From contig CM042157.1 in the NCBI GenBank assembly GCA_023376005.1, positions 50,646,817 through 50,710,816 on the forward strand: a DNA stretch of 64,000 bases, in the 5' to 3' direction. Below the pieces are notes generated by a model. It ran no database searches. It saw only the letters and a program-made list of their open reading frames with translations, and was not told the DNA's origin. Origin of the DNA: Doryteuthis pealeii. Its lineage: Eukaryota; Mollusca; Cephalopoda; Myopsida; Loliginidae. Made by a program: the position numbers and the translations under genes. Below, piece by piece: positions 10,932 through 22,059 of the stretch. Each line of letters starts with the position of its first letter. The stretch's first letter is position 1.

Positions 10932-12050
10932 ATGTACAACATGCGGACTTTGAAAATGTGCGCATAATTGTTAAAAATATTTTAAAATGTCAATAAAAAA
11001 TAGAAAATTAACTTTTTAATGTTTTATTTTACGTTTAATATAAAGAACAATTTCAAGTTTATGTGAAAAAACAAATTTCTCTTACATAAAACCTAAATTT
11101 TTGCATTTAAAAGTAAATTCATGTAAAATCCCGCCATTTCTTAATCTTTGTTGACAAAATTATCGCATCTTGACGTGTGCACTATTTCTTTGTATGGAGG
11201 ATTATACGTATATGTTTTCAAACAAATAAGATAATAAATTTCTTCAAACACTGTTTGTTTGAGTTCTACAAAGTATAATTATACTAGCGTCACGGATTTG
11301 AACCTATTATCGCTGAAGCAAAAAATAATAACAACGATACCCAAAAATCAGATTTTTTTTATATCCCTTAATAAAAATGACGACAATTTGTAATTCAAAC
11401 ATTATTTTCAATTTTTTTAAAATAAAAACCGAAATATTTTATGTCATTATTTTTAGCTAGATATTTTTTATACAATATTTTCTTTGACCAATAAATACGA
11501 TTTTGATATCCGCAAAAAGAAAAGTATTTATTTTACATTTTATAAATTTTGAAAAATCCCTGAAAAAAAAATAAACAAGTAGACAATAGGAACTTTTAAT
11601 ATACAATTCTTTAGAAAATAACCTAACAATTTAGAAAAAAAGAAAAAAAAAGATACATATTTTTTCTTATTTACGAGATTTAAGTTTCAATGTTAAATAT
11701 GTCCTATTACCAAAACCGAATTAGTAGTGATTTAGTTTTTTTTACATATATTCTGTCATCAAATTATCTTTCCCAAAATGTAAAAATCATTTATAAAAAT
11801 AAAAAAAGATCTTTGTACGGGGGATCAATGCGCGAAACAAAAACTAACGAAAAAAATTATTAGCCTTTTCAATTTAGTAAGCATTTATTTACAATAAAAG
11901 TTCGTCTTTTATTACTTCATATACCGAAAGTTTTATTAAAATCGGATAGTTAGTTTATTTTATATGATTTTTAGAAAAATTTCCTGTGATCACCCTTTTT
12001 TAGAGCCAGCGATAATTTGCACATCCCTATATATATATGTGTAATTTATA
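10867..12050. mobile_element. ~1.1-kb (TA)n-bounded element with short TIRs
   Basis: The left side has (CT)n then (TA)n ending in TATAGGGATGTACAA near 10930. The right side mirrors it with TTTGCACATCCCTATATATA near 12015-12035. Between them is about 1.1 kb of very AT-rich DNA with no coding capacity. It lies between the two minisatellite blocks, which suggests insertion into a single array. A non-autonomous DNA transposon targeting TA is the best guess. Confidence 0.6.
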
Positions 12051-12300
12051 GGCTTCCATACTATCGTGTTTGTAAATATTAATACTTGATAGGCTTTCAA
12101 AATTGCGTCTCTGAATTTTAATACTTTATAGACTTCCATACTGGTTGTGTCTTTAAATGTTATTACTTTATAGGTTTTAATACGTGTCGTCTTTCTAAGT
12201 ATTAATACTTTATCTGTTTTCATACTTGTATCTGTAAATGCTAATTCGTTATAGGTTTTCCTATGAGTCGTGTTTCTGAGTCTTAATACTTATGAAAATG
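12040..12300. repeat. Minisatellite, ~40-45 bp units (right block)
   Basis: About six more units of the array seen at 10470-10745, with the same TTAATACTTTATAGACTTCC core. A flank phrase, GTCTAGTTTAAAGTTTG, occurs near both 10780 and 12690, so the flank is also duplicated. Confidence 0.75.
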
Positions 12301-12810
12301 TTCATAACTACTGGATATATTACTGATAATACTGGACGTTTCACCCTTTAATGACTATTTTAGTACCTTGAATAAGGTTACTAATTGGTGAGAGTTTGGC
12401 AAAGGAACATTTGTACTGGCAATTCGTCTTCAAATCTACACTGATTAGTCAATATATTTGGATTATTTTCATATAATCGAGGTAAGAACATCAGGGGAGC
12501 CTTTTGCCAGAATTTCAATCATCTTCCAATTACGCAGAACTCATGGGACTAAAAGTATATAAAAAGTATATTATTAAAGGGAGAGGTGTTACATATCACG
12601 CCTCGTGATACGTGTATGAATTATTTAATGAATCATAAATGTCTAATGCATGTACTTACGTCTATTCGAATCAATTTATGGACCAGGCTGTCTAGTTTAA
12701 AGTTTGTTTCTTTTTGTCCCTCTGTCTTATTTGAAAGGAACTTTGACTGTAATCTACCACCCCTCATATTGGAGTCGTCTAGGTGAATATAGTTCGCCAT
12801 ACTACTGCCC

Positions 12811-13069
12811 TAGTAAAAGTTGTCGCTGTCGGGATGGCCTAATGTCGATATCAGCCAAACAGCGAGGGAGTCTATCCCCTTTTTACTAGCGTTAGACCAA
12901 GGAGATTGTTTTAGCGTGTGAGGTACAGCGCCACACCTACCATCAGCTCCTTACTTTACTGTACAGATCCCTTTGCTACTCGTGCGCTAAGTTGGCCAGG
13001 GCCGGTATCGTTCCAGGAAACTTGTGGTTTCTAGGCGGACGCTCTACCGACTGAGCTAAACCAGCCCTT
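12811..13069 (-). mobile_element. tRNA-Lys-like SINE (subfamily A), near full length
   Basis: The reverse strand starts with GGCTGGTTTAGCTCAGTCGG, an A box like tRNA-Lys, followed by the B-box region and then a body with GGAGCTGATGGTAGGTGTGG and ACAATCTCCTTGG. It ends near CGACAACTTTTACT. This is the main SINE of the window, with about eleven copies, and resembles octopus OK-type SINEs from the tRNA-Lys lineage (family assignment inferred). Confidence 0.8.
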
Positions 13070-13379
13070 AAAAGTAGATAAAGCTAAACCGTTAGTCAAT
13101 CCTATTCTCTAGCACAGTACTATTTAGCTTTATTCAATTTTACCGAGTATGGCAACTATATTCTCCTGGATGATTACAATTCGGGGCGGGGGAGATTTTA
13201 CCACATGTATTTTTTTTTTTTTTAAATAAATATCTATCTATCTATTTATCTTCTGGGAGCAAGGTGAATTTTTCATTGGTTTTGCCTTGTATAAGTTATA
13301 TATATATATAACTTTTTGATTAGAGGTTAGTCCAATCAACACACTAATTCACAAACTGCACTGTTTAAACGAGTAGTGT

Positions 13380-13495
13380 CCAGTATGTCTTGTTCGTCTT
13401 ATCCGGATGGAGGCACGTTACCGTACAGCTACTCTTTATGGGGTCCTGCTTCCGGGATTTGTTCGAGACCGCACGCAACATACTTGTATACAGCT
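13380..13495 (-). pseudogene. LINE reverse-transcriptase C-terminal tail fragment
   Basis: The reverse strand reads YTSMLRAVSNKSRKQDPIKS and continues toward DKTNKTYW. This matches the same stretch in the copies at 41.7-42.1 and 45.2 kb, downstream of the RT core of a non-LTR retrotransposon. It is short and truncated. Confidence 0.65.
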
Positions 13496-13499
13496 TTTT

Positions 13500-14390
13500 C
13501 TAAAAAGAAAGAAAGAAAGAAATATGTTTATTTTCAATCATTTTTTACAAAAAACACTACAAATGATTAATGTGTGGAGGATGATCACTAATTAGAACTG
13601 AGACTATTCTAGTAGTAACCACCTCTGTTCTTTCATAGGTTTTCAGGTTTAAATAGATTTAAAATATTTTAACAGATATAAGTAATTCTATAAAGAAGAA
13701 CAAAGGTTATTAATTTTAAATATACAATAGAGTCTGGGTCTCTTTTTTGTTGGTATTTGATTACTTCTCTATCTTTTAAACCAGCCAATAGTAATTCCTC
13801 CATATTTATATTCTATATTCTGTAATATAGTCAGATACCGATATCTTCATCATCAGGAGGTCCATTCCCTCAAACATCTAAATTTTGATCTGAAATTTTC
13901 ATTGCATAATACTCGATCAGTGTGATTTATAAAGAAACGATGGCTTATGTAGATTGAAAAGGGAAAGAGTATGTTGTAAAATAGATATGTGTTATGTAAA
14001 AGGCTTATTTCATTTGACTTCAAACCTATTGATATACATACGTACATGCATCTATCCAAGCATACTCAGAGAAATAACAGACATAGTGATACTCAAAGTA
14101 AATGCGTCATAGTTTATATTCATACAAAGCCACTTATCCTCATTGTCAAAATTATACGGCTCGCAGCTACGCACCAAAATATAAAGATGAATTACAAATT
14201 ACAAAAATGATCCAATTATTTTATTATTTATTTATTTATTTCCTTTATTTTATAGGAAGTGTAGAAAATTATTTTTACCTGAATATTTGCCAGAAAATGT
14301 ACTGAAACCTTTTTTCACTATTCAAAATATCAGGCTGTGGTTGATGCAGACATTTTAAATCGATATTTTCGACCTTTATTTAATTTTTCT
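13500..14390. other. No gene seen
   Basis: AT-rich sequence with a few 60-73 codon chance frames. No SINE, LINE or TIR structure was recognised. Confidence 0.45.
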
Positions 14391-14395
14391 ATTTT

Positions 14396-14423
14396 ATTAT
14401 TATTATTATTATTATTATTATCA

Positions 14424-14461
<38 letters not shown>
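14396..14461. repeat. (ATT)n microsatellite
   Basis: ATT trinucleotide run of about 65 bp with one interruption. Confidence 0.95.
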
Positions 14462-15119
14462 GACATTTTCACAGCTTCTCTTTCCTGTCTCACTTTCTCT
14501 TCCTAATGAGCTTTTCATTCTTATATTAACCTTTTTTTTTCCTTTTATTTTGTGAGATCAGCTGTTCAATCCTAAACAATCACTCTCTTTTATATTTTTG
14601 TCCTTTTTTGTCAGCCAAATTGTCAAAAATAACAAAATCATGGTTTATTCACTCATTTCGTTCTATTTTATCTTCTTTTTTTCGTTCATAAAGATTCACA
14701 TAAACGAAAAGAGGTATACAACAACAACAACAACAAATCTGATTTTTAAAGATCTTCTAAAATACTTGTCTCTGTTAAATGAGAGATCATTATTGTCTGA
14801 AAAGTTTTTCTGAACTTTTTTCTTCGTTTATCGGTTCCAATAATCAAATATAAATTGCTCAATTCTTTTCTAAGGAGTATGGCATCACCAATAAATAAGT
14901 ACATCCTTTTTTTTAATAAAACTTAATTTTCTTACAAATCAAAGATATTAGGATTTTGTTATTTCCAGAGGAACATTATACAACCAAATTGGATGCCATT
15001 AGGTATTATTTATTACCAAAATCTACAGCAATTAAACTCTATAACTAAAAAATATGAATATCCGGCAATCAAAAAAGATATTTTCTTTTTTTCTTATTAT
15101 ATTCTTTCTCTGTAGCATA
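14462..15119. other. No gene seen
   Basis: AT-rich, T-rich tracts and a short (ACA)n run near 14720. Nothing recognisable. Confidence 0.45.
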
Positions 15120-15354
15120 TCCCTTTTCTTTCCTTCCTTTCTTTATAATAAAAACAGAATGGTCCATAATTTAGCCGAAGTGATGACACTCATAAGAAAT
15201 AAGAATTCGGTGGATAAATAACACCAGATAATCAGGATTTACATTTTTGCTTCCCATCTTGGACGATTTTAACGGCCTCGTTTTTGACCAGAGGGTGTGG
15301 CAAAATGATAATGGTCGGAAGATTAAGGAACAAAAGTATTAAGAGATTATAGAA
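15120..15354 (-). mobile_element. Helitron-like element, 5' half
   Basis: Reverse complement of the family at 20358. It holds AATGGTCCATAATTTAGCCG, CCAGATAATCAGGATTTACA and GGTCGGAAGATTAAGGAACA, and terminates at an outermost TCTATAATC-type 5' end near 15352. The 3' hairpin half is absent. Confidence 0.65.
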
Positions 15355-15485
15355 AGACAGTTTATAAGTTAAAATTTACTTTGAGCTAAAAACTCACAGA
15401 ACTAGTCAAGTTACAGTTATATGATAAAATATATAAAAATGTATGGAACAAGATTAGAATAGGGACAAGCGTATTAATGTATAAG

Positions 15486-15695
15486 TCGACGGGGAGGTCT
15501 AATGTCGGTATCAGCCAAACAGCGAGGGAGTCTATCCCCTTTTCACTAGAGCTAGACCAAGGAGATTGTTTTTGCGTCTGACATGGAGCGCCACACCTAC
15601 CATCAGCTCCTCACTTTACCACACAGATCTCTGTGCTACTCATATGCTGAGTTGGCGAGCGCCGGTATCGAACCAGGAACCTTGCGATTCCTATT
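15486..15695 (-). mobile_element. tRNA-Lys-like SINE, head-truncated
   Basis: It carries the SINE body (CTATCCCCTTTTCACTAG, TACCATCAGCTCCTCACTTT) up to AACCAGGAACC, then stops before the A box and runs into the tail of the next copy, so two SINEs lie in tandem here. Confidence 0.8.
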
Positions 15696-15701
15696 AGTAA
15701 T

Positions 15702-15953
15702 AAAGTAAAAGTAAAGATGACGGAGGAGTCGCCTATTCTCGGTAACAACCAGACAGCGAAGAAGTCTGTCCCTTTTTCACAAGCGCTAGACCAGGGAGAT
15801 TGTTTTTGCGTCTGAGGTGGAGCGCCATAAGCTCCTTACTTTACCGCGCAGGTCCTTGTGCTACTCATACACTGAGTTGACGAGGGCCGGTATTGAACCT
15901 GGAACCTTGTGGTTCCGAGCCGGATGCTCTACCGACTGAGCTAAACCGGTCCT
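15702..15953 (-). mobile_element. tRNA-Lys-like SINE, near full length
   Basis: The reverse strand has a complete head: GGACCGGTTTAGCTCAGTCG, then the GGTTCAATACCGGCCC B box, then the body. A 7-bp gap relative to other copies removes part of the CACACCTACCATC region. Confidence 0.85.
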
Positions 15954-16203
15954 AGTAGTAGATGTATAAAACCCTGTTTCATTTGCTAAATTTAGTCTTT
16001 TACGATAAAAAAATATATATCACGCTGATGGAGATGCCTTTTAATAGAAATTAAACTTTTACTGAATGTCTGACTTTTAGACAAGTGCGAATTACAATAT
16101 ATTCACTTGTCATTTTAGTTATCTTATTACGTTTCTTTTTTGTTCACCTGTCTCGTGTCCAATTTTAGCTGATGGTATCATTGAGCATGCATGCATACCC
16201 ACT

Positions 16204-16228
16204 AGATAGATAGATAGATAGATAGATC
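16204..16228. repeat. (GATA)n microsatellite
   Basis: Short GATA run after CCCACTA. Confidence 0.9.
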
Positions 16229-16344
16229 ATCGCTCATAAGTACTAGCCCACCATTTTTTTTTTTGTTATAAAAAGATTTTTTCTAAATTAAAAATACCAG
16301 TATCTTATCATTTTCTGTGAAGACATGCAACAAAGCATTGGGCG

Positions 16345-16475
16345 TCCCGTCGTGGTGTAATGGTTAGCAAGCTAATCTAGCAGATCCGTTACTACTAAAA
16401 AACGAGTTCGATCCTCGCTAGATGCCCCGTATTTGTGACCTTGTGTCAAATCCTATCTGTAGGGTAAATAATTTC
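16345..16475 (+). mobile_element. tRNA-derived SINE, subfamily B
   Basis: The head CGTGGTGTAATGGTTAGCAA is followed by GAGTTCGATCCTCGC (B box) and GTGACCTTGTGTCAAATCC (body). Related copies lie at 26.7 and 39.05 kb (+) and 26.5, 27.9, 35.3 and 61.7 kb (-). The head resembles the Asp/Glu tRNA type. Confidence 0.75.
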
Positions 16476-16569
16476 TTTTTATACAATCAAAGCGTATATC
16501 ATTAGGTATCATTTATTACCAAAGTCTACAGTATTGAATCTCTATAACCAAAAATAAACTTGCATGAAT

Positions 16570-17170
16570 ATATGAGGTGTGTCTGAAAAGTAATGAGACT
16601 GTTGTCACAAACAATTCATTTATAATCCTGTTGTATCATTGAGGTGGTAAAAGATACACAGAGAAATAGTGTGCTTGAGATATATTTTATTCAACACTTG
16701 TATCTGGTGCTAACAGATACTTATTACATAAAAACAAGAAGTAGAACAATTCACAAAGACAACTTACAAAATGAGGAGGGTCAAATGTGTGTAGTCAAAC
16801 GCAGTGATTTTGTCCGTATATAATTTTCCGTCTCTATCACTGCTACGTCGACTATTATAAGCTATGAGCCAGTCCATCCTGTAGGGGTGTTAACTCCTCT
16901 ACAACAAATCCAAACAACAAACTATATGTTTTCTCCTCCAAAATAGTCTCCTTTGGAATCTAATGCACTTTCCCATCCTTCTCTGTCATGCTTCTCTGTC
17001 CTGCTGGAAGGATTATTCTGGTATGTCTCTCAGCTCCGTCGTTACGGACCTCTTGATTGGCCTCAACGCATTCAAAATGGGTCCCCTCTCTTCTTGGAAA
17101 AAGAAAAAACCATGATTTGTCATGCCATAACTATCGTCCCTTCCCACGCACTTCCCAAGCTGAATGTTTT
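16570..17170 (-). pseudogene. Mariner-like transposase remnant (C-terminal end)
   Basis: An end-like phrase, GTCTGAAAAGTAATGAGACT, lies at about 16580. On the reverse strand around 16920-17060 the broken reading DREAWQRRMGKCI... and GWESALDSKGDYFGGENI resembles the last residues of mariner transposases (W..C......GDYF.G). Frameshifts separate these pieces. A cut-and-paste DDE/D transposase is the inferred ancestor; the catalytic core is not visible. Confidence 0.5.
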
Positions 17171-17203
17171 GGAATTAACTTTTTATTTATGTACCTTAGC
17201 CAC

Positions 17204-17209
<6 letters not shown>

Positions 17210-17276
<67 letters not shown>

Positions 17277-17288
17277 ATATATATATAA
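17210..17288. repeat. (CT)n(TA)n microsatellite
   Basis: About 60 bp of CT repeats followed by a short TA run. The long Ser-Leu frames across it are artefacts. Confidence 0.95.
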
Positions 17289-17380
17289 TGCACTCTCTCA
17301 TCGATCTCGATGTATTAGGGCCCAACAGTTAAGTTAAAGATGGAAACCGCTGTTTTGTAATGTTTATTATTTCCTTTTAG

Positions 17381-17618
17381 GGTCAATTAGCTCAATCGTT
17401 AGAGCATTCGCTCAGGAATCGCATGGTTCTGGACTCGATATCATGCCTCACCAACTCAGCGCATGAATAGTACAGCCTGAATAATCTTATCTGTATGGTA
17501 AAGCATCTGGTGTGTGGCACACCAGCTCAGCAAAAATACAATCTATGTGGTCTAGCCAAGAAAAAAGGGGATAGACTCCCTCGGTGTTTAGCTGATACCG
17601 ACAACCGGCCACATTGCG
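17381..17618 (+). mobile_element. tRNA-Lys-like SINE, rearranged body
   Basis: The head GGTCAATTAGCTCAATCGTT and the tRNA-like region are present. The body is altered: the poly-Lys-like AAGAAAAAAGGGGATAGACT segment precedes CCGACAACCGGCCACATTGC, and a GTGTGTGGCACACC palindrome sits inside. Confidence 0.7.
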
Positions 17619-18004
17619 GGATTTTTTATTCCCTAAGAATAGGAGGAGGAAAATCTCTAATAGTAGAAGTGGGAGAAAAATAGTATCAAAGTTTCAATGA
17701 CGTGAGCACCATTTCTAAGTTGACATTTGAATATAAAAACAAGGGAAAGATAACTCATGTGCGTAAAAAGATCATTTTGATGAAACAAGATCATTTTGAT
17801 GAAACAAGAACTTCTGTCTAAAATTATAAAAATCGAATACTTTTCAGATCTGACAAATTTTCTGAGTTGGTCTATTGAATGCTAAGTAGAAGGTCTGTTG
17901 AATGTTAAGTAGAAGGTTTTATGGATGCTAAGCAGAATGTCTTCGGGATGCTAAGCAACAAAATCTAGTTGTGAAAAAAATTTCATTTGATTCAGGGTGG
18001 ATTA

Positions 18005-18488
18005 TGAATTCAGGTGCGTTAATTTATACCATTGTCTACTGGACAGAAGTTAATGGAATATGAAATGAACTGCAAAAGTGGACTGTTTTAATGTTGTTGT
18101 TTTTTTATTGTTACTCTGAAATAGAAATATCGTTAGATACTCAGCAAAAGTACCAGCGAATAGTAACTTTCAGTTTATTTCAGTATAGGTCTTGATAAGT
18201 TTATAATCTTAATTCCCTTAAAATAACAATGCTGAGGCCAAAAAAGAGTATAACTGAATCACTACGCATCAACTCTAAATCTATACAGCATCAATTAATG
18301 CTGTCTTTTAATATTTTTAAAAAACTTATAAATGAATTAATGTATTAACTTATGTTTTCCTTGGAGTTTCATTTTTATTAAAAGTATTAATCCCAGTTCC
18401 GAAATTAAAAATATTTACATTGGACTTCATTTCATATTCCACTAACTTCTGTCGGGTAGACTATGGTAAAATTCAGTCTACCGGATTC
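18005..18488. mobile_element. ~480-bp MITE with ~60-bp TIRs
   Basis: The left arm (18007-18067) has TCTACTGGACAGAAGTTAAT and AATATGAAATGAA. The right arm (18422-18485) is its inverted copy (TTCATTTCATATTCCACTAA...). The interior contains ATAACTGAATCACTACGCA, shared with a related copy at 29735-30230. No open frame is coded. An apparent 126-codon frame (18420-18800) starts within the right TIR and is spurious. Confidence 0.75.
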
Positions 18489-18865
18489 AGATGTGCCATC
18501 AATTTTTCAATAATTATCAGTGCTAACGGTCGTCCCTCTTTTGGTTCGAAACTCAGGACCAGGGAGTGGGTAAGCCTGGAAGAGCGGGTTTCACATATTT
18601 TCTCTGAATACTACTTTATGAAAGTTGACATAGCAGAATGGGTGTCCCATATCATAGACTTGAAGCGGTTACCCAGCATCGACATGGTAGAGAGGGAAAA
18701 GAATTATGGTGTATTGATTTGTTTAGTTTTGAGATTTACAAATGCTGGACATTTTAAAGTAGAATTGCAATCCTATTTCTATGTATATTTCAATTTTTAA
18801 GTATCTTTGAATATAAATCAAATCTTCATTATTTTTGCACAAAAAGCAAGAACCGGTAATATTTA

Positions 18866-18867
<2 letters not shown>

Positions 18868-18912
<45 letters not shown>
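18868..18912. repeat. (TA)n microsatellite
   Basis: TA run of about 45 bp. Confidence 0.95.
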
Positions 18913-18916
<4 letters not shown>

Positions 18917-19004
18917 ACTTTGTCGTTAATTGTTTTATTTTCATAGTTTCACGGGACATACTTACATAAATACATACATGCATACATACCAACTGTCCTT
19001 TATA

Positions 19005-19065
19005 TACAGGGGTTGAAGAAAATAATGGAAACATTATTTTTCCATTATTTTGTCCAACCCCTGTA
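19005..19065. mobile_element. 61-bp palindromic MITE with Tc1/mariner-type ends
   Basis: TACAGGGGTTGAAGAAAATA on the left faces TATTTTGTCCAACCCCTGTA on the right with only about 20 bp between. The ends resemble Tc1/mariner terminal repeats of the CAGGGGTTGGACAAAATAA type (family knowledge). It looks like two terminal repeats joined, i.e. a minimal internal-deletion MITE. Confidence 0.65.
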
Positions 19066-19539
19066 TGTACAGATTGGGTGGTATCATAGATTGGGAAAGG
19101 GTGATAAGACCCTAGCACCAACACTATCAAAACTATATCGTCTACTTTTATCTACACTGAATTTTAAAAAAATAATAACTTGCTTTCTACACGCAATTAA
19201 TTGTATTGATTTGATTAATAAAAAATAATTTTAAAAAACTATATGGACCATATATGGTGGGTTGCAAAATTCTTATATGTTTTCATACTCATAGTGTTTC
19301 GAACCTGAAAGTGTTTAATCCCGAAGTGTGTTCTATTTCTAAAAATGCTGGTTTGCACAATAATTTCCGCTCATGCCTTATTGAACAGATGACATTAACT
19401 TATTTTGCTTTCTCGGCGAGAAACATATGCCACTTAGTTGCTATGGGCAACCGTTAAAAACATCTATAGGTTATGAAAACATCTTCTATTAGGGTTTTTC
19501 TTTTTTAGACGCAATTCCATTTATACTCTATATACAGAC

Positions 19540-19579
19540 AGATAGACAGACAGACAGACAGGCAGGCAGGCAGGCAGGC

Positions 19580-19616
<37 letters not shown>

Positions 19617-19715
19617 CGCATAGTTGAGTCAGATAGATAGATAGATAGATAGATAGACTGAGATAGATTTTTAAAAAGAGATATGGATAGGATGAGATAG
19701 ATAGATAGATAGATA
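19540..19715. repeat. Compound (GACA)(GGCA)(GATA) tetranucleotide array
   Basis: Consecutive blocks of GACA, GGCA and GATA repeats, then interrupted GATA blocks to about 19715. The 'Ile-Tyr-Leu-Ser' antisense frames are artefacts. Confidence 0.95.
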
Positions 19716-19910
19716 GAATAGTTAAAAGTGCTTGGGTGCAAATATAAGTTGTCATAACCGCATATGGTCGGTTACCTGTCCCAATTTGCTACTCGGCAGA
19801 CTGCCTGCTGAACAGGAGTGGTTGTTTCATAAGTTGACATTTTTATAGCGAACCATTAATTAACTAACTAACATCCTTTTATTTTATCTCCTTTTCCACC
19901 CACCTCACCC

Positions 19911-20072
<162 letters not shown>

Positions 20073-20168
20073 AATACCACTCATTTTTCCGCTCTCCATA
20101 TATTTTCCTTCCTCTATTTCTATTCCCCTATATTATTCACTTTACCCCCCACAAAGAAGACGAACTGA

Positions 20169-20335
20169 ATAATAATAATAATAATGATAATAATAATAAT
20201 AATAAGTGGAACCCTTGAAACATTCCCCAAGAACCAAGTAAAGGGATTGGGTGAACTGGAGATCTGAGGAAAGATTGAGACCTGTTTCTCAGACTCCAGT
20301 GAAAAAAACACCAAGTTAGAACTGGCGAGAAAAAC
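20169..20335 (+). pseudogene. (AAT)n run and R2-like LINE 3' tail fragment
   Basis: (AAT)n at 20169-20203 is followed by AAGGGATTGGGTGAACTGGA and GATCTGAGGAAAGATTGAGA, matching the end of the R2-like LINE (compare 3241-3290), then CTCAGACTCCAGTGAAAA. Only the last ~100 bp of the element remain. Confidence 0.6.
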
Positions 20336-20357
20336 TTTAATAGTAACACTTTGGTCA

Positions 20358-20837
20358 TCTATATATCAATACTCTTGTTCCTTAATCTTCCGACCGTTAT
20401 CATCCCTGTAGTTAAAAATAAGACCGTCCAAATCGTCCTGATTATCTGGTGTCGCTTACCCGACGAATTTTTATTTCATATGAGTATTGTCATCTCAGCT
20501 AAATAATGGACCATTTCGTTTTTATCATAAAGAAAGAAAGGGGAGAAAGGATATTCTACACAGAAAAAAATATAATAAGAAAGAAAAAAGAAAGAAAGAG
20601 AGTAGGGAAAATAGAGAGTAGGGAGAAGCGAGCGGAATTGATATCGCTAATTTGTTTCAATCGAACATAATAAAAAGATGAAAAGAAGCAAAGAAAGAAA
20701 AACGAGTGAGAGAGAGTTAAATCAAGATTATTATACTTTTTACATATTAGACTATTTCCCAATAGCTCTTAAGTAAACATATCAAATGTTGTAGTAATTG
20801 AATTAACATACTGTGGTATATCCACAGGTCCTGCTAG
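20358..20837 (+). mobile_element. Helitron-like non-autonomous element, complete (480 bp)
   Basis: It starts with TCTATATATCAATACTCTTG directly after an A and ends with the hairpin CTGTGG-TATAT-CCACAG, then GTCCTG and CTAG, followed by T. A TC start, a hairpin 6 bp before a CTRR end, and insertion between A and T with no terminal inverted repeats are Helitron hallmarks. The middle holds an A/G-rich tract. It codes for no Rep/helicase, so it would depend on an autonomous relative. Other copies are at 5.4, 15.1, 28.1 (nearly complete), 29.6, 47.5, 48.1, 57.7 and 63.05 kb. Confidence 0.75.
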
Positions 20838-20844
20838 TACAAAT

Positions 20845-21232
20845 AAATGGTATCTGCACAGACCTGAATAGGAAAAATAAAACACACAACTCTGTGATGT
20901 TGAGATTCAAACGAACCCCTCTATACCGGAAGATCAGACCTAGTTGTAGTAAGAAATGAACATGTCAATTAGTGAACTCCACCATTCCGGCAGTTCCTGA
21001 GTTAAAATTAAGGGAAGCAACAAATTATACAAATGCCTTGACCTTGCCAGAGAGCTGAAAAAGTTATAGAATATGAAGATGACAGTAATACTGATATTTG
21101 GAGCCCTTTAAAGAATCCTAAGGAATCTGTAAAAGAGAAAAGGAGAACTTGAAATTCGAGGAAGAATTGGGACTATACAGACCACAGTAATGTTAAGATC
21201 TGCTAGAATATATAGAAGAGAACTAGAGAGCT
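20845..21232 (+). pseudogene. R2-like LINE 3' end, degenerate copy
   Basis: It aligns with 2951-3382: GGAAGATCAGACCTAGTTGT (the RRPDLV region), CCTTGACCTTGCCAGAGAGC (LDLARE) and AGATCTGCTAGAATATATAG. Several stops and frameshifts are present. It is followed immediately by a TTGG run and family D. Confidence 0.75.
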
Positions 21233-21860
21233 GGTTGGTTGGTTGGTTGGTTGGTTGGTTTTTACGGCATGTCAACGCATTGGGTCATTTTATCTATTTT
21301 TGGTGTGTACTCAGTTCTTTTGTAAACTCAATTCTTTTTAAACACATTTTTTTTATTCATTTTGTTCTATTTAACCCATAGATGGGACCTTAACAGGTGC
21401 TACCACCCCGGGTCAGAGTAGACCCGGAAGTAATGGTGATTGGCGAAATTCCAATTCTGGAACTCTGGGGAATGTGGTATTCCCCAGAGTTCCAGAATTG
21501 GAATTTCACCAATCACGTCTTCTGCCACATATATGATAAAAAGGGCTGGGGTCGGGAAAAGGACAGTAGGGTTGGGACAATCATATAGGTGCTAGGGCTT
21601 GACGAGACCAGCCGATTGAGTGGGTGGGGTCTCTCCGACTGCTCGTATAGCCTAAGTAAGGGCCAAAGTGGAGTGTTGCATGTCATGGACTGCTCATCCA
21701 CCAGGATTTCGTTCTAAGCATCACGTGTTGCCACCCACGGTCAATAGGTGGCTTCATTTGGGAGGTTACCCCTCTGCAGCGTTGCAGTCAGTGTGTCCCA
21801 AAGCCCCAGCCGACAGGGCTACTAAAGAGCTGGGAAGTCTTGCTGTTCTTTGGACTTGAG
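21233..21860 (-). mobile_element. Family D retroelement-like repeat with internal palindrome
   Basis: In reverse orientation its 3' end is the (TTGG)n = (CCAA)n run at 21233-21263. The order of phrases matches the 9.7, 38.0 and 42.7-kb copies. A 38-bp palindrome at 21436-21516 replaces the expected middle segment. A 62-codon antisense frame (21701-21513) corresponds to the partly preserved frame in the 9.76- and 38.4-kb copies. Confidence 0.75.
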
Positions 21861-22059
21861 TGAAAATGACCAGTTACTAAGGGTGTGAAAAACTCATAAA
21901 TCGTGAAATAAGAGCAAAGAAAGACTGATTACAGCAGGTAATAACAGCAATTATCAGTAGAAATAACTTAAGGACACACAGGAAAACAACGAATAAACAA
22001 AAATTAGAAAACAAAGATGAGAAGAAAAACAACTGGATGAATACCTCAAGCGACAAAAT

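Noticed and set aside
18420..18800. 126-codon + strand open frame
   Set aside because: It begins inside the right terminal inverted repeat of a MITE, has no family resemblance, and the related MITE at 30.2 kb lacks the frame.
19540..19715. CRISPR-like regularly spaced repeat
   Set aside because: Plain tetranucleotide microsatellites with no unique spacers, in a eukaryotic genome.
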